A stretch of DNA of 64,000 nt from Bog-473 sp963807775 (GTDB lineage: Bacteria > Actinomycetota > Acidimicrobiia > Acidimicrobiales > RAAP-2), in assembly GCA_963807775.1 (NCBI GenBank), contig CAWECY010000017.1:434001-498000 (forward strand). Direction: 5' to 3'. Below are positions 48,545-57,738 of the stretch, in pieces. Both the position numbers and the translations under genes were made by a program. Each line of letters opens with the position of its first letter. Position 1 is the stretch's first letter. Below the pieces are notes generated by a model, which worked only from the letters and a program-made list of their open reading frames with translations, ran no database searches and had not been told where the DNA came from.

Positions 48545-49444
48545 GTGCGCTTCATCCTGCACTACCCCGAGGCCAACGGGAGCGAGCTCGACCTCCTCGA
48601 CGCCGGCGCAATCCCTGAGATCGCCGCGGCCGCCGAGGCAGCCGGCTGGCACGGGCTGGCCCTCACTGAGCATCCTGCGCCGAGCGCCACCTGGCTGGAC
48701 GCGGGCGGCCACCAGAGCCTCGACCCCTTCGTCGCCCTGGCGGCGGCGGCTGGGGTCACCACCGAGTTGGCGCTGGTGACAAACCTGACCGTCGTCCCCT
48801 ATCGCAACCCACTCCTGCTGGCGAAGAGCGCGGCCACGCTCAATCGCATGTCCGACGGCCGCTTCTACATGGGTGCGGGCGCCGGATATCTGAAGTCCGA
48901 ATACTTCGCTCTCGGCGTTGACTTCGCCGAGCGCAACGCTCTCTTCGACGAGGCGCTCGAAGTCATGCAGTTGCACTGGAGCGGCGAACCGTTCAGCTTC
49001 GAGGGCCGACACTTCTCTGCCCGCAATATCCAGGCGTTACCGGCACCACGCAACCATTCGGTCCCGATCTGGATGGGCGGGAACTCCGATGCCGCCCTAA
49101 AGCGAGCAGCGCGCTTCGCCGAGGGCTGGATGCCCATGGCGGCCTCGGCCTCGGTAGCCAAGACGGCACGCACCCCGCCCGTCACCACCACCGAAGAGCT
49201 GCGCGAGCGCCTGGCCACGCTCGAGCGCTTTGCCGGTGATCGCTACGATCAGTTGGAGCTCATCCTCAGCTATGTGGGTCCGACCCTGGCCCATTTCGAG
49301 CGAGACACCGAACGCATTCGCCAGCGCCTGGGTGAGATGGAGGAGCTGGGGGTCGACTGGACGTTCGTCAGCCCACCGTGGTCACGCCCGCCCGGGCCCA
49401 TCGAGTGGCTCCAGGTGTTCGCCGAGACGTTCATCGCCCACTGA
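48545..49444 (+). CDS. LLM-class (luciferase-like, F420-type) oxidoreductase
   Basis: A 299-residue TIM-barrel flavin/F420 oxidoreductase. The start RFILHYPEANGSELDLLDAG is followed by GLALTEHPAP, VALAAAAGVTTELALVTNLT, RNPLLLAKSAATLNRMSDGR, FYMGAGAGYLKSEYFALG, PIWMGGNSDAALKRAARFAE and GWMP, all typical of the LLM family. In actinobacteria many of these use cofactor F420; the cofactor is not provable here. GTG 48545 is preceded by a purine-rich stretch. It appears to stand alone; the substrate is unknown. Confidence 0.85.
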   Translation: MRFILHYPEANGSELDLLDAGAIPEIAAAAEAAGWHGLALTEHPAPSATWLDAGGHQSLDPFVALAAAAGVTTELALVTNLTVVPYRNPLLLAKSAATLNRMSDGRFYMGAGAGYLKSEYFALGVDFAERNALFDEALEVMQLHWSGEPFSFEGRHFSARNIQALPAPRNHSVPIWMGGNSDAALKRAARFAEGWMPMAASASVAKTARTPPVTTTEELRERLATLERFAGDRYDQLELILSYVGPTLAHFERDTERIRQRLGEMEELGVDWTFVSPPWSRPPGPIEWLQVFAETFIAH

Positions 49445-49798
49445 GCGAGTTTGGCCACTGCGCCCGGGCACTCCTCGCTCCGAGAGCGCGCCCCGGGCCT
49501 ACGGGTGTCGCATCCCCCAACGCGATCGGGCGACGCGTTTGCATCCGCCGTATCACGGATGACGTGCCTGATCCGATACCCACATGGAACGCTGTCGGGG
49601 AAGCGGTCTGGATCCCAGTCGGGGCCCCGGCGAAACTGAGTCCACCCGTATCCAACCGGTCCAGCGAGAATTTGAACACCGACTTCTGCTCGTACGAGGG
49701 CTCGGGCAGCACGGAATCCGCTCAAGAACCCGCCGTTTCAGGCCGACATGAGACGTGGAGGAGCGCGCCCACGGGCCACATGACGGGAGTTGCCACGG
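49445..49798. other. Intergenic region, no gene seen
   Basis: 354 bp after the LLM oxidoreductase gene. Long frames cross it, but their composition and lack of motifs suggest non-coding sequence. The right end carries the ribosome site GGGAG (49785-49789) of the small membrane protein. Confidence 0.35.
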
Positions 49799-50056
49799 AT
49801 GACGGCGCTGCACACGCGACTTGCTGGGCCGAGGGAGATTTTCTGGTCGATACTGATCAGCGTGCTGGCGGGTGTCGGCGCCTTCGTCGTGACGTACCAT
49901 GCGATGAGTCTGGCGTTTCCTCCGACCTCACCGTCGGCGTGGACTGCCCCGGCGGGCGCCGCGGAACATCAGCGATGCGCGACCGCCCGCTCCGACAACG
50001 GCGGGTCTTCGTGCGCGACGGCTACGCCCGCGCTCTCCCGGTCAGCCGGGCACTAA
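49799..50056 (+). CDS. Small single-pass membrane protein, unknown function
   Basis: An 85-residue frame with a good ribosome site: GGGAG, nine bases, ATG. A single hydrophobic helix lies at about residues 14-35 (IFWSILISVLAGVGAFVVTY), and the tail is Ser/Ala/Thr-rich with three cysteines. No family is recognised. The ribosome site and membrane helix support it; the weak context and short length argue caution. Confidence 0.45.
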   Translation: MTALHTRLAGPREIFWSILISVLAGVGAFVVTYHAMSLAFPPTSPSAWTAPAGAAEHQRCATARSDNGGSSCATATPALSRSAGH

Positions 50057-50171
50057 GCGCTCGCCGGCGGCAGCGCTCAGATCAACCCTCGGTGGGCCGG
50101 TGGACGAAACCCGAGGTCGGGTTCAAGGGTGCCGACGCCGCCGTGACCTTCAGGCATGAGGCGGTGCCGGG

Positions 50172-50591
50172 CTATCCGGTGGAGGTCGGTCTTGTGTCGC
50201 GCACGACGCGTTTCACCAGCGACTGCAACAGGGCCCAAGCCACGTCGGGATGGTCCTGGACGAAGGGCCTGAACTGCCATGCCGCGAGGGCGTAGCACCT
50301 CAGGTCGGTGTCCGCAGTCACATCGGCCATGCGCGGGCCTTCGTCGATCAGCGCGATCTCACCGAAGTGATCGCCCGCCTTGAGCGTGCTGATTGTGGCG
50401 CCGCCGTCACTGACTGTGGCGGCGCCGTCGACGATGATGAAGAAACCGATACCGGGCTTCCCCTTCTCGGCGATCACCGTGCCGGCGGAAAAGGACCGCT
50501 CGCTCATGGCGCTTGCCAGCTGCTTGACGTCACGCTTGGACAGATCCTGGAACAGCGAGACCCGCCTGATCGCATCCTCGACATCGGTCAT
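50172..50591 (-). CDS. Cyclic nucleotide-binding domain protein
   Basis: A 139-residue protein that is essentially one CRP/FNR-type effector domain: VSLFQDLSKRDVKQLASAM, then SAGTVIAEKGKPGIGFFIIV, then the phosphate-binding cassette AGDHFGEIALIDEGPRMADV, with Glu and Arg in the usual cNMP positions. There is no helix-turn-helix after the C-helix, so it is not a transcription factor by itself. Start ATG 50591 removes a 16-residue extension without similarity. It lies just downstream of the histidine kinase gene and may be co-transcribed. Partner and ligand are unknown. Confidence 0.8.
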   Translation of the reverse strand: MTDVEDAIRRVSLFQDLSKRDVKQLASAMSERSFSAGTVIAEKGKPGIGFFIIVDGAATVSDGGATISTLKAGDHFGEIALIDEGPRMADVTADTDLRCYALAAWQFRPFVQDHPDVAWALLQSLVKRVVRDTRPTSTG

Positions 50592-50652
50592 GCCCGAACG
50601 GTACACGGCGCCGCCCTTCGGCACACTGCGGACTGGCACCGGACCCGCCAGC

Positions 50653-52095
50653 TCAAACCCGAACGGGCTCGGGTACGGCTCCCCGCCAGTACCCCAGGGT
50701 GACGACGAACCGCGAGCCGCCGTCGTAGTTGATCGGCGACTCTGCCCGTACCGTGCCGCCCATGGCCGACGCCAGTTCGGCCACTATGGCCAACCCGAGG
50801 CCCGAACCCATGGGCCTGTTCGGGCCCCGGTCGGCCCGGTAGAACCGCTCGAAGACCCGATGCAGGTCGCCCTCGGCGATGCCCGCTCCGTCATCGGAGA
50901 CCGTGATCACGCACATCCCGGCCGAGTGATCGTCGCTGACGGTGACCGTCACTGTGGACAGGGCGAATGTGATGGCATTCTCAATGAGGTTGGCCAACAA
51001 CTGGGCCAGCCTGTCCGGGTCGGCGGCCACCGGTGTCGACGCGCCACGGCCGGACCATTGGTCGGTGGCCACTCCCTCGGGTGTTCGAACAACGATCTGC
51101 AGCCCCGTCCTGGCGGCCGCCGGCCGAAATCCCTCGGCCGTCGTAGTGACGACCTCGACAGCATCGGTCGGCCGAAGGGAGATGGACATCTGCCGCGCCT
51201 CGAGCTTGGTCAAGTCGAGCAGGTCGCCCACCAGGCGCTCGAGGCGCCGCGACTCCGCGATGATCACGTCGGCCGCCTGCCCGCTGTCGTCGATGGCCCC
51301 GTCCTGGATCGCCTCGGCGAAACCGCGGATGGATGTAAGCGGGGTGCGCAGGTCGTGTGACACGGCGAGCAGCAGATGCCGCTCCCGGGCGCGGCTGTCC
51401 TCCAGGCTCTGGGCCATCCGGTTGATGGAGCCGGCCAGCGACGCGAACTCGGGATAGTCCCGGCGGCGCACCGGGACCCGGGCATCGAGCTCGCCCGAGG
51501 CGATGCGGCGCGTGGCGTCCTCGGCCTCAACCAACGGCCGGGCCATGCGGCGACTCATCTGCCAGGCGGCGGCGCCGGCGACCAGCAGCGCCGCACCGCC
51601 GGCCAGGATGAAGTACCCCCAGCTCGGCCCCAAGTTCCCTACGTTGCGCGTGAGGAGGATGGCCAGGGTGCCCTCGAACTCGGCCCGGTGTTCGCGGGCG
51701 GCCAAACGCTTACGTTCTGTCGCCGACAAATCGATGGGCGCGGCGGCGTACACGAGATTCCCCTGGCGACCTGACACCGTCTGGCCGTTCTGCAGTGCCG
51801 ATGGGTTGATGTCCTCCGCGGTGAGCCCGGGCGGAAGAGGCGAGGCGAGCTCCCCGGCTGCGTTGACACGGATGAGGCCGGCGTCCTCGAGCTTGAGCGT
51901 GCGCTGGATGATGTCGAGGACACGTAGGGACCGATCACCGCTCTTGGGCGACGTCAGGCCATCGACCTCGGTGACGATCTCGGACTCGGCCTTGTTACGA
52001 ACGTCGTTCCTGGTCAGGATGAGGCTGCCGGCGCCGGCGATCACCAACGTCACGACGACCAGGCCGACCATCACCAAGAGCAAACGGCGCCGCAT
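50653..52095 (-). CDS. Sensor histidine kinase
   Basis: A 480-residue membrane kinase. TM1 is at about 4-27 (LLLVMVGLVVVTLVIAGAGS), an extracytoplasmic sensor follows (about 28-158), TM2 at about 159-182, and a HAMP linker. The dimerisation/phosphoacceptor helix has H247 in AVSHDLRTPLTSIRGFAEAI, and the ATPase domain has an N box NLIENAITFA, G1 DDGAGIAEGD, F box ERFYRADRG and G2 GSGLGLAIV. It starts three bases after the response regulator stop, so the two are one operon. The stimulus is unknown. Confidence 0.9.
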   Translation of the reverse strand: MRRRLLLVMVGLVVVTLVIAGAGSLILTRNDVRNKAESEIVTEVDGLTSPKSGDRSLRVLDIIQRTLKLEDAGLIRVNAAGELASPLPPGLTAEDINPSALQNGQTVSGRQGNLVYAAAPIDLSATERKRLAAREHRAEFEGTLAILLTRNVGNLGPSWGYFILAGGAALLVAGAAAWQMSRRMARPLVEAEDATRRIASGELDARVPVRRRDYPEFASLAGSINRMAQSLEDSRARERHLLLAVSHDLRTPLTSIRGFAEAIQDGAIDDSGQAADVIIAESRRLERLVGDLLDLTKLEARQMSISLRPTDAVEVVTTTAEGFRPAAARTGLQIVVRTPEGVATDQWSGRGASTPVAADPDRLAQLLANLIENAITFALSTVTVTVSDDHSAGMCVITVSDDGAGIAEGDLHRVFERFYRADRGPNRPMGSGLGLAIVAELASAMGGTVRAESPINYDGGSRFVVTLGYWRGAVPEPVRV

Positions 52096-52098
52096 CGC

Positions 52099-52776
52099 TC
52101 ACCCGAACCGGTAACCGACGCCCCACACCGTCGCCAACGGCAGGTCGGCCCCGAGCTTCTTGCGCAACTGCGCCACGTGGACGTCCACCGTGCGCTCGTC
52201 GCCATACCAGTCGGTACCCCAGACCCCGTCGAGCAGCTGCTGGCGCGACAGGGCCAGGCCGAGGTTGTTGGCCAGGAAAGCCAGCAGATCGAACTCACGG
52301 GTGGTCAGCGCCACCACCTCGCCGCGCCGACGCGCCTCGCGCCGGCGCAGGTCGACTTCGAGGTCCCCGATGGTGACGACCTCCTGTGGAGCCGGCCCCT
52401 CCCGGGTCCGGCGGAGGATGGCGCGCACCCGTGCGACCAGCTCGCGCGGCGAGAACGGCTTGACCAGGTAGTCGTCGGCCCCGAGCTCGAGCCCCAGGAT
52501 GCGGTCCACCTCGTCGTCGCGGGCGGTCAAGAAGAGGACGGGCACCGCGCTCCGACTGCGGATCTCGCGGCAGACGTCGAAGCCGTCGCGGTGACCCGGC
52601 AGCCCGACGTCGAGGATGACGATCCACGGTTCCTCCTGCTTGACGATCTCGAGACCCTTCTCGCCGTCGGCAGCCAGCAGGACGCGGAACCCCTCGCGCC
52701 GCAGGTACAGGTCCACCAGGTCGGCAATGTGCGGGTCGTCCTCGACCACGACCACCGTCCCGTTCTCCGTGTTCAC
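52099..52776 (-). CDS. OmpR/PhoB-family response regulator
   Basis: A 225-residue regulator. The receiver domain has VVVVEDDPHIADLVDLYLRR (acidic pair), phosphoacceptor D56 in IVILDVGLPG, the switch Thr in LFLTARDDEVD and the lysine in YLVKPFSPRELVARV. A linker leads to a winged-helix domain (LEVDLRRREARRRGEVVALT, TREFDLLAFLANNLGLALSR, VDVHVAQLRKKLG, WGVGYRFG). It is phosphorylated by the downstream kinase. It probably controls its own operon and perhaps the divergent secreted-protein gene at 52933; the latter is inference. Confidence 0.92.
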   Translation of the reverse strand: MNTENGTVVVVEDDPHIADLVDLYLRREGFRVLLAADGEKGLEIVKQEEPWIVILDVGLPGHRDGFDVCREIRSRSAVPVLFLTARDDEVDRILGLELGADDYLVKPFSPRELVARVRAILRRTREGPAPQEVVTIGDLEVDLRRREARRRGEVVALTTREFDLLAFLANNLGLALSRQQLLDGVWGTDWYGDERTVDVHVAQLRKKLGADLPLATVWGVGYRFG

Positions 52777-52932
52777 GTATCTAGCCTCCCACCTGGAGCC
52801 GCCCCAATTGCCGGAATCCGGCCATCCCTTACAGAACCCTCACGTTTGCCGAACAGACCATTCACCAGGCTTCCGCACCATTTCTCTTCTCAGGGCCTTC
52901 CGAGGAAGGGCCCGAACGGGAGAGGAATGGTC

Positions 52933-53781
52933 ATGCCGCACAGACGCACACACCTGATCCGCCTCGGCGCCATCGCCCTGGCTTCCGCCGCCACGCTGGG
53001 CACCGCGGTCACCGCAGCCGGTGCCACCACTCCGGGCAATTCCGGCAGCACCGGCAGCAGCGGCAGCAGCGGGAACACCGGTGGCTCCAGCAACGGCGCC
53101 GCCGCCAACGTCCCCAACTCGTTGAGCGGGATCAAGGCGAAGGCCAACGCGGACATCACTCAGCGGGTCAAGGCCCTGAACGCGGCGATCGGCAGGGTCC
53201 AGGGCGAGAAGGGCCTGGGCGCCGGCCAGGGCACCCTCGAGGCGTACCTTGGCACGGACATCAACCCGCTCAAGCAGCTGGATGCCAAGATCCAGGGAGA
53301 CACCTCCTTGCAGCAGGCGCGGGAGGACTTCGCCACCATCTTCACCGGGTTCCGCGTCTACAAGTTGGTGCTGCCGGCGTCCCGCATAGCCGGTGACGCC
53401 TTCCGCGTCACCAACACGGTGATCCCGGTGCTGCAGAACGCGTCGACCAAGGCCCAGCAACACGTGAACCCGAGCAACGAGGGTGTGCTGCAACCGCTCA
53501 TCAACGACCTCAACGGTCAGATCAGCGCAGCCAGCAACGCCACGAACGGGCTGGCGGCCAACGTGCTCGCCTACACCCCGGCTCAGTGGAACACCAACAA
53601 CAATCTCCTGTCCCCGTCGAAGCAGTCGGACGCTCAAGCCGACGCCGCGGTCGCCAAGGGACGGCAGGACGTCGTGCAGATCCGAGCCATCATCAAGAAC
53701 CATGTCGTGGGTTCGCCCAATTCGCCGGCCGGAACCAGTACCGGGAGCGGCACGAACAGCAGCACCCCGACCACCTCATAG
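52933..53781 (+). CDS. Secreted protein of unknown function
   Basis: A 282-residue protein. It has a twin-basic, hydrophobic signal peptide (PHRRTHLIRLGAIALASAAT... with AGA near residue 30), a Gly/Ser/Asn-rich linker, a helical body from about residue 60 (ITQRVKALNAAIGRVQGEKG; NPLKQLDAKIQGDTSLQQAR; FTGFRVYKLVLPASRIAGDA) and a Ser/Thr/Gly-rich tail. No enzyme motif is seen. I start at ATG 52933, seven bases after AGAGGA; ATG 52927 is too close. It faces the two-component operon across 156 bp, which suggests the regulator controls it. A strong terminator follows. Confidence 0.75.
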   Translation: MPHRRTHLIRLGAIALASAATLGTAVTAAGATTPGNSGSTGSSGSSGNTGGSSNGAAANVPNSLSGIKAKANADITQRVKALNAAIGRVQGEKGLGAGQGTLEAYLGTDINPLKQLDAKIQGDTSLQQAREDFATIFTGFRVYKLVLPASRIAGDAFRVTNTVIPVLQNASTKAQQHVNPSNEGVLQPLINDLNGQISAASNATNGLAANVLAYTPAQWNTNNNLLSPSKQSDAQADAAVAKGRQDVVQIRAIIKNHVVGSPNSPAGTSTGSGTNSSTPTTS

Positions 53782-53818
53782 GCGCCACAGCAGACCGCCG
53801 CACGGCGGCGCGTAACAA

Positions 53819-53857
53819 CGACGACCCCGGGCACCAACTCCGTGCCTGGGGTCGTTG
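53819..53857. terminator. Bidirectional terminator hairpin
   Basis: A 16-bp stem (53819-53834 with 53842-53857, including G-T wobbles; core ACGACCCC with GGGGTCGT and GGCAC with GTGCC) has a 7-base loop. It lies between the convergent secreted-protein and aldehyde dehydrogenase genes, 37 and 4 bases from their stops. No long T-run follows, as is common in high-GC actinobacteria. Confidence 0.75.
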
Positions 53858-53861
53858 CGAA

Positions 53862-55310
53862 TCAGCTGACCACTGAGGCCGTGGTGGCGTTGAGGCCGTT
53901 GGCCTCCTTCGAGCGGTAGACGACCTGGAACTCGGAGAACTCGGCGAGTCCCCACGGCCCGTTCTCCACCCCGATGCCGCTCCACTTGAAGCCGCCGAAG
54001 GGCTGCTGCGGTGCCAACGCCAGGTGGGTGTTGACCCAGGCTGTGCCGCACTCGAGCTGGGCCGCCACCTCGGCCGCACGGTCGGCATCGGCGCCCCACA
54101 CAGAGCCGGACAGCCCGAAGTGCGTGGCATTGGCCCGCTCCACGGCGTCGTCCAGGTGACGGTACGGGATGACCGGCAGTGCAGGGCCAAACTGCTCCTC
54201 GTCGACGATCCGGGTGCCGTCGGACAGCCCGCTCAGGATGGTGGGCTCGAAGAAGTAGCCCGGACGGTCGATGGGCTTGCCGCCCGTCACGGCGGTCGCC
54301 CCCGACGACAAGGCGTCAGCGACGAGCTCCTTCACCCGCTCGTACTGGGGTGCGTTGTTGATGGGGCCCAGCTTCACCCCCTCCTCGGTGCCCTCCCCCA
54401 CCTTGATGGCGCGGGCGTGCACCGCCAGCCCCTCGACCACGTCGTCGTAGAGCGCCTCGGGCACGTACACCCGCTTGATGGCCGAGCAGACCTGACCGTT
54501 GTTGGTGAAGGCACCGGCGAAGATGGCCGACGCCACGGTGGCCGGGTCGGCGTCGTCGAGCACGATGGCCGGATCGTTGCCACCCAGCTCCAGCGTCACC
54601 CGCTTCAGGTCGGGGGCAGCGGAGAGCGCCACCTTCTTCCCCGTCTCCACCGAGCCGGTGAAGCTGATCTTGCGTGGCACCGGGTGCGACGTCATCCAGG
54701 CGCCCAGCTCGTCGCCGCCGCTCACGATGTTCAGCACACCCGCCGGGAACACGTCGCGCAGGAGCTCGCCCACCTTCAGGGTCGTCAGCGGGGTGAAGGG
54801 CGATGGCTTGAGCACCAAGGTGTTGCCGGCCAGGAGGGCCGGAGCGATCTTCCAGAAGGCGAGGGTCAGCGGAAAGTTCCACGGCGTGATGGCGGCCACG
54901 ACGCCGAGAGGGTGTCGCGCCAGCTCCACATACGCGCTGTCGTCGTCCTGGATGATCTGCGGCGCCATCTCGAGGTTGGCGAAGTACTGGCACCAGATGG
55001 CCGCGGCAAAGCCCTCGATGGCGGCGTCGCTCAACGGCTTGCCCTGCTCGGCGGTGAGGATGGGTGACAACTCGGTGGCGGCTTGCGCCATCAGCACGTC
55101 CGCCGCCTTGAGCAGGGCTGCCCGCCGGGCCGCTTCGTCTGCCTTCCAGTCCCGGGCCGCCTTGGCGGCAGCGTCGAAGGCGGCATCGAGCTGTGCGCGC
55201 GTGCACTCCGGCGCTTCTGCGAAGACCTCACCGGTGGCCGGGTTGACCACCCCGAACGCGGCCTCGGTCGGCGCGGCCTCTCCCGCAATGGTCATGACGA
55301 AGTCGGACAT
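53862..55310 (-). CDS. NAD(P)-dependent aldehyde dehydrogenase
   Basis: A 482-residue ALDH-superfamily enzyme. The N-terminal cofactor part has TPWNFPLTLAFWKIAPALLA and FTGSVETGKKV. The general base E241 is in LELGGNDP, and the nucleophile C275 is in NNGQVCSAIKR. EEQFGPALPVIPY and the C-terminal GGFKWSGIGVENG complete the fold. It oxidises an aldehyde, possibly a succinate-semialdehyde or amino-aldehyde type substrate given the nearby amine oxidase; this is not certain. Start ATG 55310 follows AGGAG by four bases. It is divergent from the amine oxidase gene. Confidence 0.9.
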   Translation of the reverse strand: MSDFVMTIAGEAAPTEAAFGVVNPATGEVFAEAPECTRAQLDAAFDAAAKAARDWKADEAARRAALLKAADVLMAQAATELSPILTAEQGKPLSDAAIEGFAAAIWCQYFANLEMAPQIIQDDDSAYVELARHPLGVVAAITPWNFPLTLAFWKIAPALLAGNTLVLKPSPFTPLTTLKVGELLRDVFPAGVLNIVSGGDELGAWMTSHPVPRKISFTGSVETGKKVALSAAPDLKRVTLELGGNDPAIVLDDADPATVASAIFAGAFTNNGQVCSAIKRVYVPEALYDDVVEGLAVHARAIKVGEGTEEGVKLGPINNAPQYERVKELVADALSSGATAVTGGKPIDRPGYFFEPTILSGLSDGTRIVDEEQFGPALPVIPYRHLDDAVERANATHFGLSGSVWGADADRAAEVAAQLECGTAWVNTHLALAPQQPFGGFKWSGIGVENGPWGLAEFSEFQVVYRSKEANGLNATTASVVS

Positions 55311-55479
55311 GGGGCTCCTGACTGTGCTTGCGTGGCGTCGGGTCTCCCCCCGTCACGGCCGGATGAAACAGTTCGCTCATCCTCCCACCTCGGTCGACCC
55401 GGCTCAATCCCTGTTCGCGCACTACGGTCACCCCAGCCCGGTCCAGACCGGGCGCGGCGAGACACGGGGGTGGCCACAC

Positions 55480-56853
55480 ATGACGACCACGGGCGCTGCG
55501 AGGGAGGCCGACGTGTGCATCGTCGGGGCGGGCCTGGCCGGTTTGACGGCCGCCCGCCGGCTGGTGCAGGCGGGCCGGTCGGTCGTGGTCCTCGAAGCGC
55601 GCGAACGCGTGGGGGGCCGGGTATGGACACAGACGTCGCGCGACGGCATCCCCGTCGACATGGGTGGCTGCTTCATCGGGCCCAACCACGACCACCTGCA
55701 CGCATTGGCCAAGGAAATGGCGGTGGCCACCTTCTCGACCTTCGTCGACGGCGACAACGTGCTGGCCACCGGGGGCAAGGTCCGACGCTATCGGGGCGAC
55801 ATCCCGCGCATCAGCCCGCTGGCGCTCCTCAGCGCGGGCCAGGCCATCGCCCGCACGGGCACCATGGCCAAGAAGGTCCCGCTCGAGGCGCCGTGGGAGT
55901 CGCGGAAGGCCGCCGCCTGGGACGCGCAGTCCGTCCGGGGCTGGCTCACCCCCGCTCACGTCCCAACCAAGCTGGCCCGCGACCTGGTGGAGGCGACCGT
56001 GCGAGCCTGCTTCGCCTGCGACCTCTCCGAGGTCTCACTCCTGTGCTGGCTCTTCCTGGTCCGGTCGGCCGGCGGCGTCGACGCGCTCGATGAACATCGC
56101 GGGCGGCTACCAGGACTCGCAGTTCACGGGGGGCGTGGGGCAGATTCCGGAGGCCATGGCGGCCGAGCTCGGCGACGCCGTCGTGCTCGACTCACCGGTC
56201 AATGCGCTCACCCAGTCGGGCGACCGCGTGCTGGTCGTGTCCGACGGCACCACGGTGGCCGCCCGGCGGGCCGTGCTCACCCTTCCGCGCGCCCTCGCCG
56301 CGGGCATCCGCTTCGAGCCCGCGCTCCCGGCGGACCACGCGCTCTTGCTCCACCAGATGCCCGCAGGCACCGAGCTCAAGACGGTGGCCATTTACGACGA
56401 GCCCTTCTGGCGGGCCGACGGCATGTCGGGCAACACCGTCGCCACCGACGACCTCATTGAGGTGACGCTCGACACCACACAGCCGGAGCACCCCCAGGGC
56501 GTGATCGGCACCTACTCGGCCGGGCCCCGCGGCCCGTGCCCTGTGGGCCATGAGCGAGGCCGACCGCCGGTCCGTGCTGCTCAAGATGCTCACGACGCGG
56601 GTCGGGCCCGAAGGCGGCCCAGCCGCTCCAGGTCCTCGAGCTCAACTGGGCCGAGGAGCGGTGGACCAGAGGTTGCTCCCTGGCCCACTTCTCGACCGGG
56701 GTCCTCACGCACTACGGGAAGCGATTGCGCGAACCCGTGGGCCGCGTCCACTGGGCCGGCACGGAGACCGCGTCGACCTCGTTCGGGGCTATGGACGGTG
56801 CCGTGCGCTCCGGTGAGCGCGTCGCCGAGGAGATCCTGCAGGCCGGCGCCTGA
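55480..56853 (+). pseudogene. Flavin monoamine oxidase-type enzyme, three frameshifts as sequenced
   Basis: From ATG 55480: VCIVGAGLAGLTAARRLVQA (FAD motif), then VLEARERVGGRVWTQTSRDG and VDMGGCFIGPNHDHLHAL. Near 56085 the frame changes; NIAGGYQDSQFTGGVGQIPE continues. Near 56525 it changes again (AARALWAMSEADRRSVLLKM) and near 56610 a third time (VLELNWAEERWTRGCSLAHF), ending with VGRVHWAGTETASTSFGAMD, the C-terminal FAD motif, and the stop at 56853. Each break is repaired by one base, so an intact enzyme of about 457 residues is likely in the living cell. It would oxidise an amine to an aldehyde, which the divergent aldehyde dehydrogenase could then use. Confidence 0.75.
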
Positions 56854-56862
56854 GCCTTGGTA

Positions 56863-57714
56863 TCAGCCGCCCATGCCCTCGGGGCGCGGCCCGGGGCCGG
56901 TACCCACTCCGAGATTCTCCCGGAAGAAGGCGAGCGTCTGGTCGAGCGCCGCCCGGGTGGGCGTTCCCTCCGTGTCGACCAGGTGGTGCGTCAGCACCGA
57001 ATGCGCGCTCTTCGGGTGGGCGTAGGGGTTGCCCGGCGCCGAGTCGATCTCGACCGCGATGAACTTGTCCCCCAGCTCACGCCGCAGCGTCTCGAACCGT
57101 TCGTGGAAGCAGAAGGGGTCGTTGCTGAAGCGAAGCCCGAGCAAGCACTGGCCGCCATCGGCGCGCTCCTTCACCCGGGCCAGGTCGGTGTCGGAGATCC
57201 CGATGTCGGCCTTGTGCTTCTTGCCGAGCGGGAATGGCTGTGAGGGCTGGCTCAGCACCGGCGCCAGCATGCGATCGTCGACCATCATGGCCAGCGCGAA
57301 GCCGCCGGTGAAGCACATGCCCACGGCGCCGACACCCGGTCCGCCACAGCGCTCGTGCTCGGACGCCGCCAAGGCGCGCAGCCACACGGTGATGGGGCTG
57401 GTGCGCTTCAGCGCGAAGGCCGAGAACTCACGCGAGATGCAGGCCGGGCCGAGCGAGCGGAGGGAGTAGAGGCCCGTCATCGGCCGTCCGGCGTCGCCGA
57501 AGAGGTTCGGCATCGCCGCAGTGCAGCCGGCGGCCGCAACGCGTCGCCCGAACACCGCGAGCTCGGGCGTGATGCCGGGCGCCTCGCTCATGATGATGAC
57601 CGCCGGGCCACTGCCCAGCCGGAACACGTCGCGTCGCTTGCCCTCCGCTTCGAAACTCTCCTTCGAGTAGTCCGAGAGCGCGCCTTCCCACCTGTCCGGA
57701 TCGCCCGTCGCCAT
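56863..57714 (-). CDS. Dienelactone hydrolase-family protein
   Basis: A 283-residue alpha/beta hydrolase. VIIMSEAPGITPELAVFGRR is followed by the nucleophile elbow AVGMCFTGGFALAM with C134 at the catalytic position, as in dienelactone hydrolases, then an acidic residue region and the late histidine in PKSAHSVLTHHL. ATG 57714 is used; upstream residues in the frame lie over the divergent gene's promoter and lack similarity. It is convergent with the amine oxidase gene (9-base gap) and divergent from the thiolase-like gene (24-base gap). The substrate is unknown. Confidence 0.85.
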   Translation of the reverse strand: MATGDPDRWEGALSDYSKESFEAEGKRRDVFRLGSGPAVIIMSEAPGITPELAVFGRRVAAAGCTAAMPNLFGDAGRPMTGLYSLRSLGPACISREFSAFALKRTSPITVWLRALAASEHERCGGPGVGAVGMCFTGGFALAMMVDDRMLAPVLSQPSQPFPLGKKHKADIGISDTDLARVKERADGGQCLLGLRFSNDPFCFHERFETLRRELGDKFIAVEIDSAPGNPYAHPKSAHSVLTHHLVDTEGTPTRAALDQTLAFFRENLGVGTGPGPRPEGMGG

Positions 57715-57738
57715 GGCCGGACCGTAGCATCGAACCTC

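Noticed and set aside
49378..50295. 305-codon plus-strand frame after the LLM oxidoreductase
   Set aside because: It overlaps the cNMP-binding gene on the other strand and a better small membrane protein in another frame, and has no family similarity.
54024..55067. 347-codon plus-strand frame opposite the aldehyde dehydrogenase
   Set aside because: It lies wholly antisense to a complete ALDH with both catalytic residues.
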